A stretch of 64,000 bases of DNA from Amycolatopsis oliviviridis (GTDB lineage Bacteria > Actinomycetota > Actinomycetes > Mycobacteriales > Pseudonocardiaceae): positions 85,016 to 149,015 of the forward strand of contig NZ_BNAY01000014.1 of assembly GCF_014654365.1 (NCBI RefSeq), in the 5' to 3' direction. Both the position numbers and the translations under genes were made by a program. Of this stretch, positions 8,364 to 16,954 are shown in pieces. The notes beneath the pieces were generated by a model, which saw only the letters and a program-made list of their open reading frames with translations, did not search any database and was not told the origin of the DNA. Every line of letters starts with the position of its first letter. Position 1 is the stretch's first letter.

Positions 8364-10052
8364 TCAGGCCTCCAGGCGACGGCCCTGGCGGGTCGCGGCG
8401 AAGGTTCCCACTAGTGCGGCGGTGAAGTCGCTCACCCGCGCGAACTCCACTTCGCCGACGACTTCCTTGCCGTACCAGTAGATCTTGGGCGGACCCTTGA
8501 GCGCGGCGAATCCGGCGAGCCACTGTTCTTGTTCGCCGAGAGCGAGCGCGTAGGGCAGCACCCGCGAAAGGAGCACCTCGCGTTCGAGCTTCGGGACGGC
8601 CTGCGCCTTGGTCCCGAGCAGCACGTCACGGACGCCGAGCAGCCGCCGGTGCAGCGTGACGCCCGCGCCCGTGCGCACCGGCAGCCACCGGGCGGCGACG
8701 GCGAGTACGGCTCCGGCGGCGACGACGATCAGCCCGAGCTGGGCATACCCGACGGTCAGCGCCAGCAGGACGGTGAGGAACAACCCGTAGAAGCAGATCC
8801 GCAGGCCGACGCGGGCGAGCTTGCCGGGCAGCCGCGAGTGCCAGCCGCGTCCGGTCACGCCGTCGTCCAGCGCGTCCCGCACCGTTTCGATCCCGATCCG
8901 CGCGGACTGGACCTCCGACAGCAGCACCGACTCCCGCTCGTCCGGCAGCAGGGCGTCGAACACCGCGCGTTCGAAGGCGGTCAGCTGCTCGTCCGGCGGG
9001 TTGCGGCGGACGAGCCGCCAGCCGGTCAGCTCACCCGGCTCCTCGCTCACCCAGAGGTAGTTCCGGACCGCGAGATCGACGACCGTCGCCGCGAGATCGA
9101 CGGCGTCGGCACGCCCCGAGAGAACGGTTCCGACCTGTCCCGGCAGCACGCCGTCGGGCGAGGCGAACGCGGCCTGGTCGTCCTTCCCGGTGAGCAGCCG
9201 GACCGGGAGCGCGCCGCCGGGGTGCTCGTCCCGCCTTCGCAGCAGAGCCAGCGCGACGGCGGCCACGACCAGCGCGAGCGCGAAGCCGCCCCAAGCCCAG
9301 CCGACCGGGGCGGTGAGCACGAAGGCTCCGGCGAAGGTCTTCGACGGCTCCAGCCGCGCGTTCGCCGGGACGGTGCCGCCGGGCAGCTCGACCGAGATCT
9401 CCATCCGCTGCCCGGCCGCGAGGTTCTGCTGGCTGAACCGGGTCAGCCCGGAATGCGCGATCTGAGCGGTCCCGCAGTGCGCGCGCGATCCCTCGGGACC
9501 GGCGTAGCAGGTGACCGCGTTCGGGACGGACGGCGCGGCGAAGCTCGCGCGCACGAGTTCGAGACGGCTGTCCCAGCCTCCCGCGAGCTGCCAGCCGACC
9601 CGCGTCAGGCCGTCGCCCTCGCTGACCACACCGTCCACTGTGTACCGGACGACCGAGGTACCGCCCTTGAGCTTGACGGTGAACTCGTCGTCGGTCAGTT
9701 CGGAGCTGCCCGCGCCCTCGATGACGACGTCGCGGATGCCGATGATCCGGTCGCGGTCGCGCGGGGCCGCCGTGCGGAGCGGGATCCGGCGCGTCATCGA
9801 TCCCTCGCTCGGCACGGACACCGCCTCGACGACCGACAGCGCGCCGTCACGCTCCACCTTGAGCGAGATCTCCGCACTGTTCGGCAGCGACGGCAGCTGC
9901 GGTTCCCCTTGCGCCCGCGCCGGCGCCGGCGCCGCGCCCAGCACCCCCAGCGCGACCAGGACAAGCGCCAGCGGTAGAACGCGTTTAGTCCTCTGAGTGC
10001 GGTACTTGCGCGGGCAACTACCGCATCCAGAGGACGAATTGCGAGTGTTCAC
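8364..10052 (-). CDS. DUF2207-type membrane protein, second tandem copy
   Basis: A 562-residue paralogue of the preceding gene. The order is a signal-like hydrophobic segment (VLPLALVLVALGVLG, ending AAPAPARA), an extracytoplasmic beta-rich domain (LPNSAEISLKVERDGALSVVE), a helix near residue 245, a cytoplasmic linker, paired helices near residue 430 and a C-terminal cytoplasmic tail. The function of DUF2207 is unknown. The only workable start is the GTG at 10052, one base after the upstream stop (TGAcGTG), because the hydrophobic segment has no usable internal start before it. That start makes the first 23 or so residues a translation of the family D palindrome, which is odd. The start confidence is therefore lower than that of the gene. 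Confidence 0.8.
   Translation of the reverse strand: MNTRNSSSGCGSCPRKYRTQRTKRVLPLALVLVALGVLGAAPAPARAQGEPQLPSLPNSAEISLKVERDGALSVVEAVSVPSEGSMTRRIPLRTAAPRDRDRIIGIRDVVIEGAGSSELTDDEFTVKLKGGTSVVRYTVDGVVSEGDGLTRVGWQLAGGWDSRLELVRASFAAPSVPNAVTCYAGPEGSRAHCGTAQIAHSGLTRFSQQNLAAGQRMEISVELPGGTVPANARLEPSKTFAGAFVLTAPVGWAWGGFALALVVAAVALALLRRRDEHPGGALPVRLLTGKDDQAAFASPDGVLPGQVGTVLSGRADAVDLAATVVDLAVRNYLWVSEEPGELTGWRLVRRNPPDEQLTAFERAVFDALLPDERESVLLSEVQSARIGIETVRDALDDGVTGRGWHSRLPGKLARVGLRICFYGLFLTVLLALTVGYAQLGLIVVAAGAVLAVAARWLPVRTGAGVTLHRRLLGVRDVLLGTKAQAVPKLEREVLLSRVLPYALALGEQEQWLAGFAALKGPPKIYWYGKEVVGEVEFARVSDFTAALVGTFAATRQGRRLEA
9981..10043. repeat. Family D palindrome, copy D1, inside the start of a DUF2207 gene
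   Basis: The 63-base element has the family core TCCTCTGAGTGCGGTACTTG and its inverted partner CAACTACCGCATCCAGAGGA. Unlike the other four copies it does not lie between convergent genes. It lies immediately after the GTG start inferred for the second DUF2207 gene and before its hydrophobic segment, within a co-directional operon. An mRNA hairpin here could reduce expression of the downstream genes. Confidence 0.85.
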
Positions 10053-10053
10053 G

Positions 10054-11829
10054 TCAGGCGGGGACCGGTTCCGGGCGGATCGAGCGCAGATGCCCGGATT
10101 CGGCGAGCAGACCATCCAAAGCGGACAGGAACGACGGCAGGTGCGCGGCGAACCGGCGCAGGTCCCGGTCGCCTTCGAGGCCACCGAACCAGTACAGCCC
10201 GGCCGAACCGTCCGCCGACGGGTCGAGCCCCTCGAACGTCCGGAGCCAGTGTTCGGTGTCGCCGAGCACGACGGCGTACGGCAGCGACCGCGAGAACACC
10301 ATTTCCCGGTCCGCCAACGGAATCGCGTCGACCTTGACGGTGTGCAGGTATTCGAGCAGCCCGCGCACCTGGCCGACCAGACGCCTGCCGCGCGAAGTAC
10401 GCGGCGGCACCCACGAAGCACCCAGCAGCGTGGCGACCCCGGCGAGCGCGACCGCGACGCCGAGCAGCGCGTGCCCGGCGGTGAACGTGAGGACCGCGGT
10501 GCCCACGAGGCCGAGCACGACCAGGCCGATCCCGGCCAGGGTGAGCTTGCTCCTGCCCTTGTCCGGACGGCGGGAGAACCAGCCCTTGCCCACCACGTCC
10601 GCGTACATCGCCTCACCGGCGACGCGGAGGTCGACGGTGCCGCGGCCGCGGAGTTCCGACAGCAGCACGGAATCGGTGCCCTCGGGCAGGATCGCGGTGT
10701 AGATCTCGCGTTCGAAGGCGACGAGGTGCTCGTCCGGCGCGTTGCGGCGGGCGATCTGCCAGTCGACGGTGCCGACGCCCCGGACCTCGGAGATCCACAG
10801 GTAGTTGCGGACCGCGAGGTCGACCACCGTGCCGCTGACGTCCACGACGTCGACCGTCCCGTCGACGACCGTGCCGACCTGGCCGGGCAGGACACCGTCG
10901 GGTGAGGCGAAGGAGACCCTGTCGCCTTCGCGCATGAGGACGTCGACCGGCCCGGTGCCCGCGGTGAGCGCGCCCTTGTCACGGCGTCGCAGGAACAGGA
11001 CGACCAGCGCGCCGAGGATCAGGAACAGCGCCAGCGCGCCGAAACCGATGCCGACGAGGGTCGTGAGGGCGAACGCGCCGCCGACCGAGGCGATCTGCTC
11101 GAAGCGCGCGTTCGCGGGCACGGTGCCCGCCGGGAGCTGGACGGCGAGGTCGACCCGCTCGCCCGCCGCGAGTTTGTCCTGCTCGATGCGGACGACACCG
11201 CTGTGGTCGGTCTCCGCGAGCGAGCACTGCTTGTCCGACCCGAGCGGCCCGGCGAAACAGTCCACTGTGGGCATTTCGCGCGTCGGCGCGCTGAACGAGG
11301 CGGACACCCGGGACAGTTCGCCGTCCCAGCCGCTCGCGACCTGCCAGCGCACCTGCTGCGCGCCGTTGACGTCCGCGACCGCCCCGTCCACTTTGTACTT
11401 GAGGGTGGACGCGCCGCCGTCGAAGGTGGCGACCAGCTGCTCGCCGTTCGACTCGGTCTTGCCCGCGCCCTCGACCGAGACGTCGCGGACCGCGTAGACG
11501 CGATCCTGCTCCTCACCTGCGGGAACCTTCAACGGGATCCGGCGCACCAGGTGCTGTCCACCCGGGACGGTCACCTGCTCGGTGATCGACACCGAACCGT
11601 CGCGTTCCACCTTCACCGCGACGTTCGCGGCCGCACCGCTCGGTGGCTGGAGCAGCCCGAGCTGGCCGCGCGCGCCGAGCGGCGGCGGCTTCGGCAGCTG
11701 CGGCGCGTTCGTCAGCGAAGGGCCCGCTTCGGGCGCCTCCGGCACATTCGTATCCGACGGCGGGGCCATCAAGGCCGAGCTCGCCGCGACGGCCACGATC
11801 GCCGTCCCCCATTTCGTCAACACAGCCAC
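10054..11829 (-). CDS. DUF2207-type membrane protein, first tandem copy
   Basis: This 591-residue protein matches its downstream neighbour across the whole length (shared segments KVERDGSVSITEQV, TVDLAVRNYLWISEV and LPYAVVLGDTEHWL). It has an N-terminal hydrophobic segment, a proline-rich linker, an extracytoplasmic domain, a helix near residue 265 followed by FLRRRDKG, a cytoplasmic linker and a helical hairpin near residue 445. Its function is unknown; the pairing with peptidases below suggests envelope protein turnover, but that is inference. The GTG at 11829 was taken as the start, and GTG at 11823 is equally possible. It is the first gene of a five-gene operon ending in nudC. Confidence 0.85.
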   Translation of the reverse strand: MAVLTKWGTAIVAVAASSALMAPPSDTNVPEAPEAGPSLTNAPQLPKPPPLGARGQLGLLQPPSGAAANVAVKVERDGSVSITEQVTVPGGQHLVRRIPLKVPAGEEQDRVYAVRDVSVEGAGKTESNGEQLVATFDGGASTLKYKVDGAVADVNGAQQVRWQVASGWDGELSRVSASFSAPTREMPTVDCFAGPLGSDKQCSLAETDHSGVVRIEQDKLAAGERVDLAVQLPAGTVPANARFEQIASVGGAFALTTLVGIGFGALALFLILGALVVLFLRRRDKGALTAGTGPVDVLMREGDRVSFASPDGVLPGQVGTVVDGTVDVVDVSGTVVDLAVRNYLWISEVRGVGTVDWQIARRNAPDEHLVAFEREIYTAILPEGTDSVLLSELRGRGTVDLRVAGEAMYADVVGKGWFSRRPDKGRSKLTLAGIGLVVLGLVGTAVLTFTAGHALLGVAVALAGVATLLGASWVPPRTSRGRRLVGQVRGLLEYLHTVKVDAIPLADREMVFSRSLPYAVVLGDTEHWLRTFEGLDPSADGSAGLYWFGGLEGDRDLRRFAAHLPSFLSALDGLLAESGHLRSIRPEPVPA

Positions 11830-11849
11830 ACACTCTAGGGCAGCCGATC

Positions 11850-11855
11850 TATGCT
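11850..11855 (+). promoter_or_regulatory. Possible -10 element of the first zinc peptidase gene
   Basis: TATGCT within GATCTATGCTGACC, 69 bases before the ATG. A near-identical TTATGCTGAAC occurs upstream of the paralogous peptidase gene at 23516-23521. The agreement between paralogues is the only support. I see no convincing -35 box in either. Confidence 0.3.
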
Positions 11856-11923
11856 GACCGCCGAAACGCCGAATCCGCTACCTGGGCGAACGGCGTTGCC
11901 GAACCGCATGGGGGATCCACTCG

Positions 11924-13420
11924 ATGAACCACCAGCCGCCCGGCCCGCCTGACCCGCGGCGCCGGCCGACTCCGCCACCTCCGGGACAACCGGGGCCGCC
12001 GGGGCCGCCTCGGCCGCCTCAGGGTGGCCGTCCACTCCCGCCTCCGGGCGCTCGCCCGCTGCCGCCGCGAGGCGGTCCGCAGGGCAGGCCGCCGGTGCCG
12101 CCGCCGAACCGGCCCGGCCCCGGTGGCCAGACGCCGCCCGGCCGTCCCGGGCAGCCGGGCCCCGGTCACCGGCCGCCGGGTCCCGGTCGCCCGCCGATCT
12201 CGCAGCCGACGCCGATCCCGCCGCCGTTCCGGCCGGGCCCGCCGAGCGGCGGGATGCCGCTGCCCCCGCCGGGCGCGGCTCCCCTGCCGCCGCCGCAGAT
12301 CGGCGCACCGGTCCCGTTCCAGCCCGGTGCCGTCGGTCCGCCGCAGCTTCCGTACGGTCCGCGGTTCGCTCAGCCCGCGTTCGCTCCTTACGGGGGCTAT
12401 CGCGCGAAGAAGTCGAACGGTGGTGTCATCGCCGCGGTCGCGATCGTGGCCGTGATGGCCGTGCTCGGCGGGCTGCTCATGGTGATCACCATCGCGAACG
12501 GCGGCTCGAAGCACGTCGCGGACGCCGGGTATTCGAGCTATTCGTCGTACCCGACGACGTCGTCTTCGGACTACACGACCACCACGTCCAGCGACACGTC
12601 GACGACGACCACCGGCACGTCGCGCGATTCGACCGCCTCGCGGGAGACGTCGGCGGGCTCGACCCGGGAGACCTCGGCCAGCCGCGCCCCGTCCGGCCCG
12701 CAACCACACCACAAGCTGGCGGACAACCCGCTGTGGCTGGACAACAAGGTCGGCCTGCCGAACCAGGCGTGCAACCTCTCGCGCTGGGCGACCAACCCGG
12801 ACGCGTCGGCCGCGTTCTTCGAAAGCGCGCGGCCCTGCCTGGACAGTGTCTGGCAACAGGTCATGAGCTACACGAACCTGCCGTTCCGGGTGCCGACCGT
12901 GAAGTACCCGTCCGGCAAGAACTGGTCGAGCCCGTGCGGTGACGCCAGCGGCGGGAACGTGGCGGCGTTCTACTGCTCGCAGAACGAGACGCTGTACATG
13001 CCGTACGAGGGCCTTCAGCCCAACCAGTACGGCAACCGGCCCGGGGTCTATCTGGCCGTCTTCGCCCACGAGTACGCGCACCACATCCAGGCGCTTTCCG
13101 GTATTTCGGAGGCCTACTGGGACGCGCGGTACGAAGCGGGCACCGACTCGGCGGCGGGCCTGGAGATGTCGCGGCGCAACGAGCTTTCGGCGCAGTGCCT
13201 GTCCGGGACGTTCCTCGGCTCGACGGTGGGCCGCGGCGGCTCGGTCGACCAGGCGATGTACCGCGACGCCTGGCAGACCCAGGACCGCGGCGACCACAAC
13301 GGCGGCCCGCGCGACCACGGCTCAGACGCGCACGCGGTCTCGTGGTGGCAGCACGGCGCGCAGAAGAACCGGATGTTCGAGTGCAACACGTGGGCGGCGA
13401 AGTCCTCCGACGTGTCCTGA
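11924..13420 (+). CDS. Membrane-anchored zinc metallopeptidase (YpfJ-like), proline-rich form
   Basis: 498 residues in four parts: a very proline/glycine-rich cytoplasmic tail (about 1-160), one membrane helix (about 166-188, GGVIAAVAIVAVMAVLGGLL), a Ser/Thr-rich linker, and an extracytoplasmic peptidase domain of the putative neutral zinc metallopeptidase family. The zinc motif is HEYAHH near residue 382, and the later ELSAQCLSGTFLG matches the family's ELQADCF-type segment that supplies the third ligand. Four or more cysteines in the ectodomain could form disulfides. A close paralogue without the long proline tail lies at 23576-24682. It is transcribed divergently from the DUF2207 operon. 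Confidence 0.92.
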   Translation: MNHQPPGPPDPRRRPTPPPPGQPGPPGPPRPPQGGRPLPPPGARPLPPRGGPQGRPPVPPPNRPGPGGQTPPGRPGQPGPGHRPPGPGRPPISQPTPIPPPFRPGPPSGGMPLPPPGAAPLPPPQIGAPVPFQPGAVGPPQLPYGPRFAQPAFAPYGGYRAKKSNGGVIAAVAIVAVMAVLGGLLMVITIANGGSKHVADAGYSSYSSYPTTSSSDYTTTTSSDTSTTTTGTSRDSTASRETSAGSTRETSASRAPSGPQPHHKLADNPLWLDNKVGLPNQACNLSRWATNPDASAAFFESARPCLDSVWQQVMSYTNLPFRVPTVKYPSGKNWSSPCGDASGGNVAAFYCSQNETLYMPYEGLQPNQYGNRPGVYLAVFAHEYAHHIQALSGISEAYWDARYEAGTDSAAGLEMSRRNELSAQCLSGTFLGSTVGRGGSVDQAMYRDAWQTQDRGDHNGGPRDHGSDAHAVSWWQHGAQKNRMFECNTWAAKSSDVS

Positions 13421-13437
13421 CGCGCTCCGGTACCCAT

Positions 13438-13494
13438 TGCGCGTGAAGGCCCCCTTCCCTCGGCTGAGCCGAGGGAAGGGGGCCTTCACGCGCA
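13438..13494. repeat. Family A palindrome, copy A2 (perfect), probable bidirectional terminator
   Basis: A perfect 57-base palindrome centred on 13466: outer TGCGCGTGAAGGCCCCC, then TTCCCTCGGCT up to the central G, followed by its exact complement. It nearly fills the 83-base gap between the convergent peptidase and RDD genes. It is the cleanest copy and can serve as the family reference. Confidence 0.9.
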
Positions 13495-13503
13495 TTCGCA
13501 GGG

Positions 13504-14481
13504 TCAGCTTGGTGGGGTGAAGGGGTTTTCCGGTTCCGGAGGGGTGACCGGTTCCGGTGGGGTGACCGGTTCCGGAGGGGTGACCGGTGCGGGAGCGGCA
13601 GCCTGCGGAGGAGCGGCAGCCTGCGGATACGGCTGAGCTTGCGGCAAGTACTGCGCAGGCTGTGTGTACTGCGCGGGAGGCGCGTACTGCGCGACCGGGG
13701 CAGGCTGTCCGTACTGGACGGCAGGCTGCAACTTCGCCTGGTCCCGTTGCCGTCGCTCCGCCAGCACGGCCGACAGGTACGCCCACGACGGAACCCCCGG
13801 CGGCACCGGCGCCCCGATCATCTCGGCGACCTGCTGCGCGAGCCCGTATCCGAGCGCCTCGGCCGCTTCGGGCCGAAGCTCGCTCGTGCGGCTCAGATAC
13901 TGGCGGACGGCCAGCGCGAGGTCGTTCGGCAGCCGGGTCAGATCCAGCTGCGAAGCCCAGTACGCCAGCTGCGGCGGCATCCCGACGTACGGCGTCCTGG
14001 ATGCGGGCATGCGTTCCCGGATCACCAGGGTGCCGGCGAGGTAGTCGCCGACGCGGCGGCCGTCGGGCGACAGCAGCGACGTGACCACCGCCACCACACC
14101 GAGCAGGCCCAGCGCCCAGAAGTCGACGAAGAACCCGGCGAGCCCGCGGACCAGCGCGTGCCGGAACCGGACCGGGCCGCCGTCGGTGCGGACCACCCGC
14201 AGGCCGAGCGCCATCTTCCCGAGGCTGCGCCCGCGGCTCAGTGTCTCGAAGATCACCGGGTAGCCGACCATGATCAGCACGAGGGTCACCAGGAACAGGG
14301 TCAGCGCCAGCGCCTCGTCACCGAACACGGCGACCTGGCTCAGGACCAGCACCGCGATGAACAGCACGATCAGCTGAAGGGCGACGTCGATCATCATGGC
14401 GAGCCCGCGGCTGGCCAGCTTCGCCGCGCGCACGTCCAGGACGACGGCCTCGCCGGTGACGAGATCGGACTCTTGTTCCAC
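13504..14481 (-). CDS. RDD-family membrane protein with proline-rich tail
   Basis: A 325-residue protein. The RDD domain occupies about residues 10-155: the opening LVTGEAVVLDVRAAKLASRG, then helices LQLIVLFIAVLVLSQVAVF and LTLFLVTLVLIMVGYPVIF, then SLGKMALGLRVVRTDGGPV and a further helix. The family is thought to take part in transport, but no substrate can be read. A cytoplasmic helical region follows, then a Gln/Pro/Ala-rich tail ending in three PVTPPE repeats. The GTG at 14481 gives the standard RDD N-terminus. It is divergent from the SpoIIM-like gene, a pairing often seen beside MoxR-DUF58 clusters. Confidence 0.88.
   Translation of the reverse strand: MEQESDLVTGEAVVLDVRAAKLASRGLAMMIDVALQLIVLFIAVLVLSQVAVFGDEALALTLFLVTLVLIMVGYPVIFETLSRGRSLGKMALGLRVVRTDGGPVRFRHALVRGLAGFFVDFWALGLLGVVAVVTSLLSPDGRRVGDYLAGTLVIRERMPASRTPYVGMPPQLAYWASQLDLTRLPNDLALAVRQYLSRTSELRPEAAEALGYGLAQQVAEMIGAPVPPGVPSWAYLSAVLAERRQRDQAKLQPAVQYGQPAPVAQYAPPAQYTQPAQYLPQAQPYPQAAAPPQAAAPAPVTPPEPVTPPEPVTPPEPENPFTPPS
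13532..13585. repeat. Three 18-base tandem repeats within the RDD gene
   Basis: Three units of GGTTCCGGAGGGGTGACC (the middle unit differs at one base) encode PVTPPE repeats at the RDD protein's C-terminus. In-frame slippage here could vary the tail length between strains. Confidence 0.85.
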
Positions 14482-14542
14482 GCGGCAAGCGTAGTGACGA
14501 ATAGGCTGGGCGACCAAAGACGATCCCCGGGAGGGCTCCGAG

Positions 14543-15550
14543 TTGGACGTGGACGTGTTCGTCGCCGCGCACCAGGCCGAATGGAACCGGCTGCGTGAGC
14601 TCGTCGGCCGCGCCGGGAAGCTCAGCGGACCGGACGCCGACGAGCTGGTGACGCTGTACCAGCGCGTCGCGACGCATCTTTCGATCATCCGCTCGGTCGC
14701 ACCCGATCCCGTGCTCGTCGCCCACCTGTCCGGGCTGGTCGCGAAGGCCCGCTCGGCCGTCACCGGTTCGCACAGCCCCGCCTGGCGCGAGGTCGGGCTG
14801 TTCTTCACCCAGCGGTTCCCCGCGGCGCTGTACCTGAGCAGACGCTGGTGGCTGGCGTCGGCGGCGGTGTCGATCGCGGTGATGGCGATCGCGGCGGTGT
14901 GGATCGCCGGTGACCCGCAGGTGCTGGCGTCGCTGGCCTCGCCCGAGGAGTTCAAGGACCTGACAGCGCCCGGCGGGAAGTACGAGACGTACTACTCGTC
15001 CGACCCCGCGGGCTCGTTCGCCGCGCGCGTCTGGACCAACAACGCGTGGGTGGCCGCGACCTGCCTGTTCCTCGGCGTGGTGCTGGGCCTCCCGGTGATC
15101 TACGCGCTCTGGGCGAACTCGCTGAACCTCGCGATCGGCGCGGCGCTGATGTCGTCGGCCGGGCGGCTCGACGTGTTCTTCGGCCTGATCCTGCCGCACG
15201 GTCTGCTGGAGCTGACGGCGGTGTTCGTCGCGGCCGGGACGGGGCTGAAGCTCGGCTGGACGGTCATCGACCCGGGACGCCGTTCCCGGACGAAGGCGCT
15301 CGGCGAGCAGGGGCGCTCGGTCGTGGTGATGGCGCTGGGGCTGACCGTGGTGCTGCTGATCTCCGGCGTGATCGAGGGTTTCGTGACGCCGTCAGGCCTG
15401 CCGACCTGGGCCCGCATCGGAATCGGAGTAATCGCCGAGGTCGCGTTTCTACTCTACGTGTTCATTGTCGGGCGCCGGGCCGCGAAAGCGGGCGAAGTGG
15501 GTGATGTCGACTGGCGATACGCTGGAGATTCTCGACCGGAAGCGGGCTGA
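14543..15550 (+). CDS. Stage II sporulation protein M (SpoIIM/DUF95)-like membrane protein
   Basis: 335 residues: a cytoplasmic helical N-terminus (DVFVAAHQAEWNRLRELV) and a set of membrane helices carrying the SpoIIM core WTNNAWVAATCLFLGVVLG and GLILPHGLLELTAVFVAAG. The HGxLE-type motif between helices is typical of the family. In non-sporulating actinobacteria this protein accompanies MoxR/DUF58/RDD genes and its role is unknown. I kept the TTG at 14543 because GGGAGG lies about nine bases before it; GTG at 14549 is the alternative. Here it is separated from the MoxR operon by two secreted orphans and a remnant gene. Confidence 0.88.
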   Translation: MDVDVFVAAHQAEWNRLRELVGRAGKLSGPDADELVTLYQRVATHLSIIRSVAPDPVLVAHLSGLVAKARSAVTGSHSPAWREVGLFFTQRFPAALYLSRRWWLASAAVSIAVMAIAAVWIAGDPQVLASLASPEEFKDLTAPGGKYETYYSSDPAGSFAARVWTNNAWVAATCLFLGVVLGLPVIYALWANSLNLAIGAALMSSAGRLDVFFGLILPHGLLELTAVFVAAGTGLKLGWTVIDPGRRSRTKALGEQGRSVVVMALGLTVVLLISGVIEGFVTPSGLPTWARIGIGVIAEVAFLLYVFIVGRRAAKAGEVGDVDWRYAGDSRPEAG

Positions 15551-15567
15551 CCTGGTTAGCTCCTCCC

Positions 15568-16641
15568 ATGGGGAGAAAACGTTTACGCGTATTCGCGATA
15601 GTCGTCGTGTCCGTACTCGCCTCGACACTTCTCGTCGGCGCCTCGCAGGCCAAAACCGCCTCCGCGCCTTCGGGCAAACAGAACTGGGTGGTGAGCGTCG
15701 GCGGATTCCGCACCGACGCCGACCGCAACTACGTCCGGCTCGGTTATCTCGTGTTCGATCCGGCGGGCAACACCGTCACGCACAATTTCTGGACCTGGAA
15801 CCAGGCCGACTTCCCCGCTCCGGTCAACAGCGGTGACGTCTACTACTGCGGCGACTGGGCGCCGGGGTCCAATCCCCGCAACAACTGTCCGATCAAGACC
15901 GCGCCGGGCTTCACCGGCGAGCCGAACGGTCACTTCACCGGCACCTACTCCCAGAATTCCGGGCAGGTGGCCATCACCTGGACCAGCAGCACCGTCGACG
16001 GCACGACCACGCCGGTGAACCTCACCGAGACGTGGGCGGTTTCGGAGACGCGACCGGGCCTCGGCCGCATGTCGCTGGTCGGCGACAACTACTCGATCAG
16101 CAGCGGCATCGCCTACGGCAGCAACGCCTCCCTCGCGCAGACCAGCAAGGCCCCGATGAGCTCGGTCCGCGCGACCCAGCGGTCGTACCTGCTCGAAGGG
16201 CAGGGCGTGAACCGACGCGCGATCACCAACTGGACCAGGGGAAGCAGCGGCGCCCTCGGCGTCGGCCCGGGATGGAACAACTGCGACGACGGCTCGTGTC
16301 TCGGGTTCGTGCAGTACGACTCCGGCTGCGACCCGTCGTCCTGCTGCCCCGCCGGTCCCGGGCACGCGGCGTGCGCGCAGAAGATCATCGACACCGGGGA
16401 CAGGCGGTTCTACTACCTGAGCGACGCCTTCGGCGGACGGCGCAACAGCTACGAGTTCTGGTGCGAATGCCTGTCCTACAACGGTTGTTACCTCGGCAAC
16501 AGCCACGTCCGCCCGCTGCTTCAGGTGATCGACGACGCGGGCGCGTTCCAGGGCTGGGTCGGCGCCGAGGTCAGCCCCGACCGGAGCGGCTCGCGGGACC
16601 CGTCGGGCGAGTACTACTCCAGCTTCGCGCTGGTGGCCTAG
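15568..16641 (+). CDS. Secreted cysteine-rich protein of unknown function
   Basis: This gene encodes 357 residues with a signal peptide (MGRKRLRVFAIVVVSVLAST, cleavage near ASQA). The mature protein is rich in aromatic residues and glycine. Cysteines are few in the first half (YYCGDWAP, RNNCPIK) but dense after residue 230 (NNCDDGSC, DSGCDPSSCC, HAACAQ, WCECLSYNGCY), which suggests a disulfide-stabilised domain. It also has many N/T/S/W residues, as in wall- or carbohydrate-associated exoproteins. I do not recognise a family. It starts 17 bases after the SpoIIM-like gene and may be co-transcribed with it. Confidence 0.82.
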   Translation: MGRKRLRVFAIVVVSVLASTLLVGASQAKTASAPSGKQNWVVSVGGFRTDADRNYVRLGYLVFDPAGNTVTHNFWTWNQADFPAPVNSGDVYYCGDWAPGSNPRNNCPIKTAPGFTGEPNGHFTGTYSQNSGQVAITWTSSTVDGTTTPVNLTETWAVSETRPGLGRMSLVGDNYSISSGIAYGSNASLAQTSKAPMSSVRATQRSYLLEGQGVNRRAITNWTRGSSGALGVGPGWNNCDDGSCLGFVQYDSGCDPSSCCPAGPGHAACAQKIIDTGDRRFYYLSDAFGGRRNSYEFWCECLSYNGCYLGNSHVRPLLQVIDDAGAFQGWVGAEVSPDRSGSRDPSGEYYSSFALVA

Positions 16642-16688
16642 GGCTGAAGGGGAGGGCGCCGAGTCCGCGTGGGCCACGTGGCAAGCCC

Positions 16689-16735
16689 GTGAAGGCCCCC
16701 TTCCCTCGGCTCAGCCGAGGAAACTCGCCCTTCAC
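16689..16735. repeat. Family A hybrid palindrome, copy A3
   Basis: The left arm reads GTGAAGGCCCCCTTCC and the core CTCGGCTCAGCCGAG, but the right arm is AAACTCGCCCTTCAC rather than the expected GGAAGGGGGCCTTCAC. The two arms therefore pair only at the core and the outer end. Copy A5 has the same mismatched combination. The 415-base gap 16642-17056 holds four palindromes and no gene that I can see. Confidence 0.8.
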
Positions 16736-16776
16736 ACCCTCGCCTCGTAGACGAGCGCGAGGTGTCACTGAGGGTG

Positions 16777-16827
16777 AGGGGTGTGTGGAAACAGGGACGT
16801 TCAACGTCCCTATTTCCACACACCCCT
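16777..16827. repeat. Unique 51-base palindrome (G1)
   Basis: Arms AGGGGTGTGTGGAAACAGGG and their complement, one mismatch, centred on 16802. The half-site TGTGTGGAAA is shared in style with G2 (TGTGTGGATTT) 25 bases on. I found no other copy in the window. Confidence 0.8.
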
Positions 16828-16850
16828 ACACGACTGGACCGGCCACGCGG

Positions 16851-16897
16851 GACTGTGTGGATTTCGGTGCATCCAACGCACCAAAATCCACACAGTC
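16851..16897. repeat. Unique 47-base palindrome (G2)
   Basis: Twenty-base arms beginning GACTGTGTGGATTT with one mismatch and a seven-base spacer. It lies within a run of four hairpins between two convergent secreted-protein genes. Confidence 0.8.
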
Positions 16898-16907
16898 AGT
16901 CCCCTGA

Positions 16908-16954
16908 GTGAAGGTCGAGTTTCCTCGGCTGAGCCGGGGGAAGGAGGCCTTCAC
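16908..16954. repeat. Family A hybrid palindrome, copy A4
   Basis: This copy has the reverse arm order of A3: left arm GTGAAGGTCGAGTTTCC, core CTCGGCTGAGCCGgG, right arm GGAAGGAGGCCTTCAC. Together with A3 it shows that two arm types exist and can be combined in either order. Confidence 0.78.
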
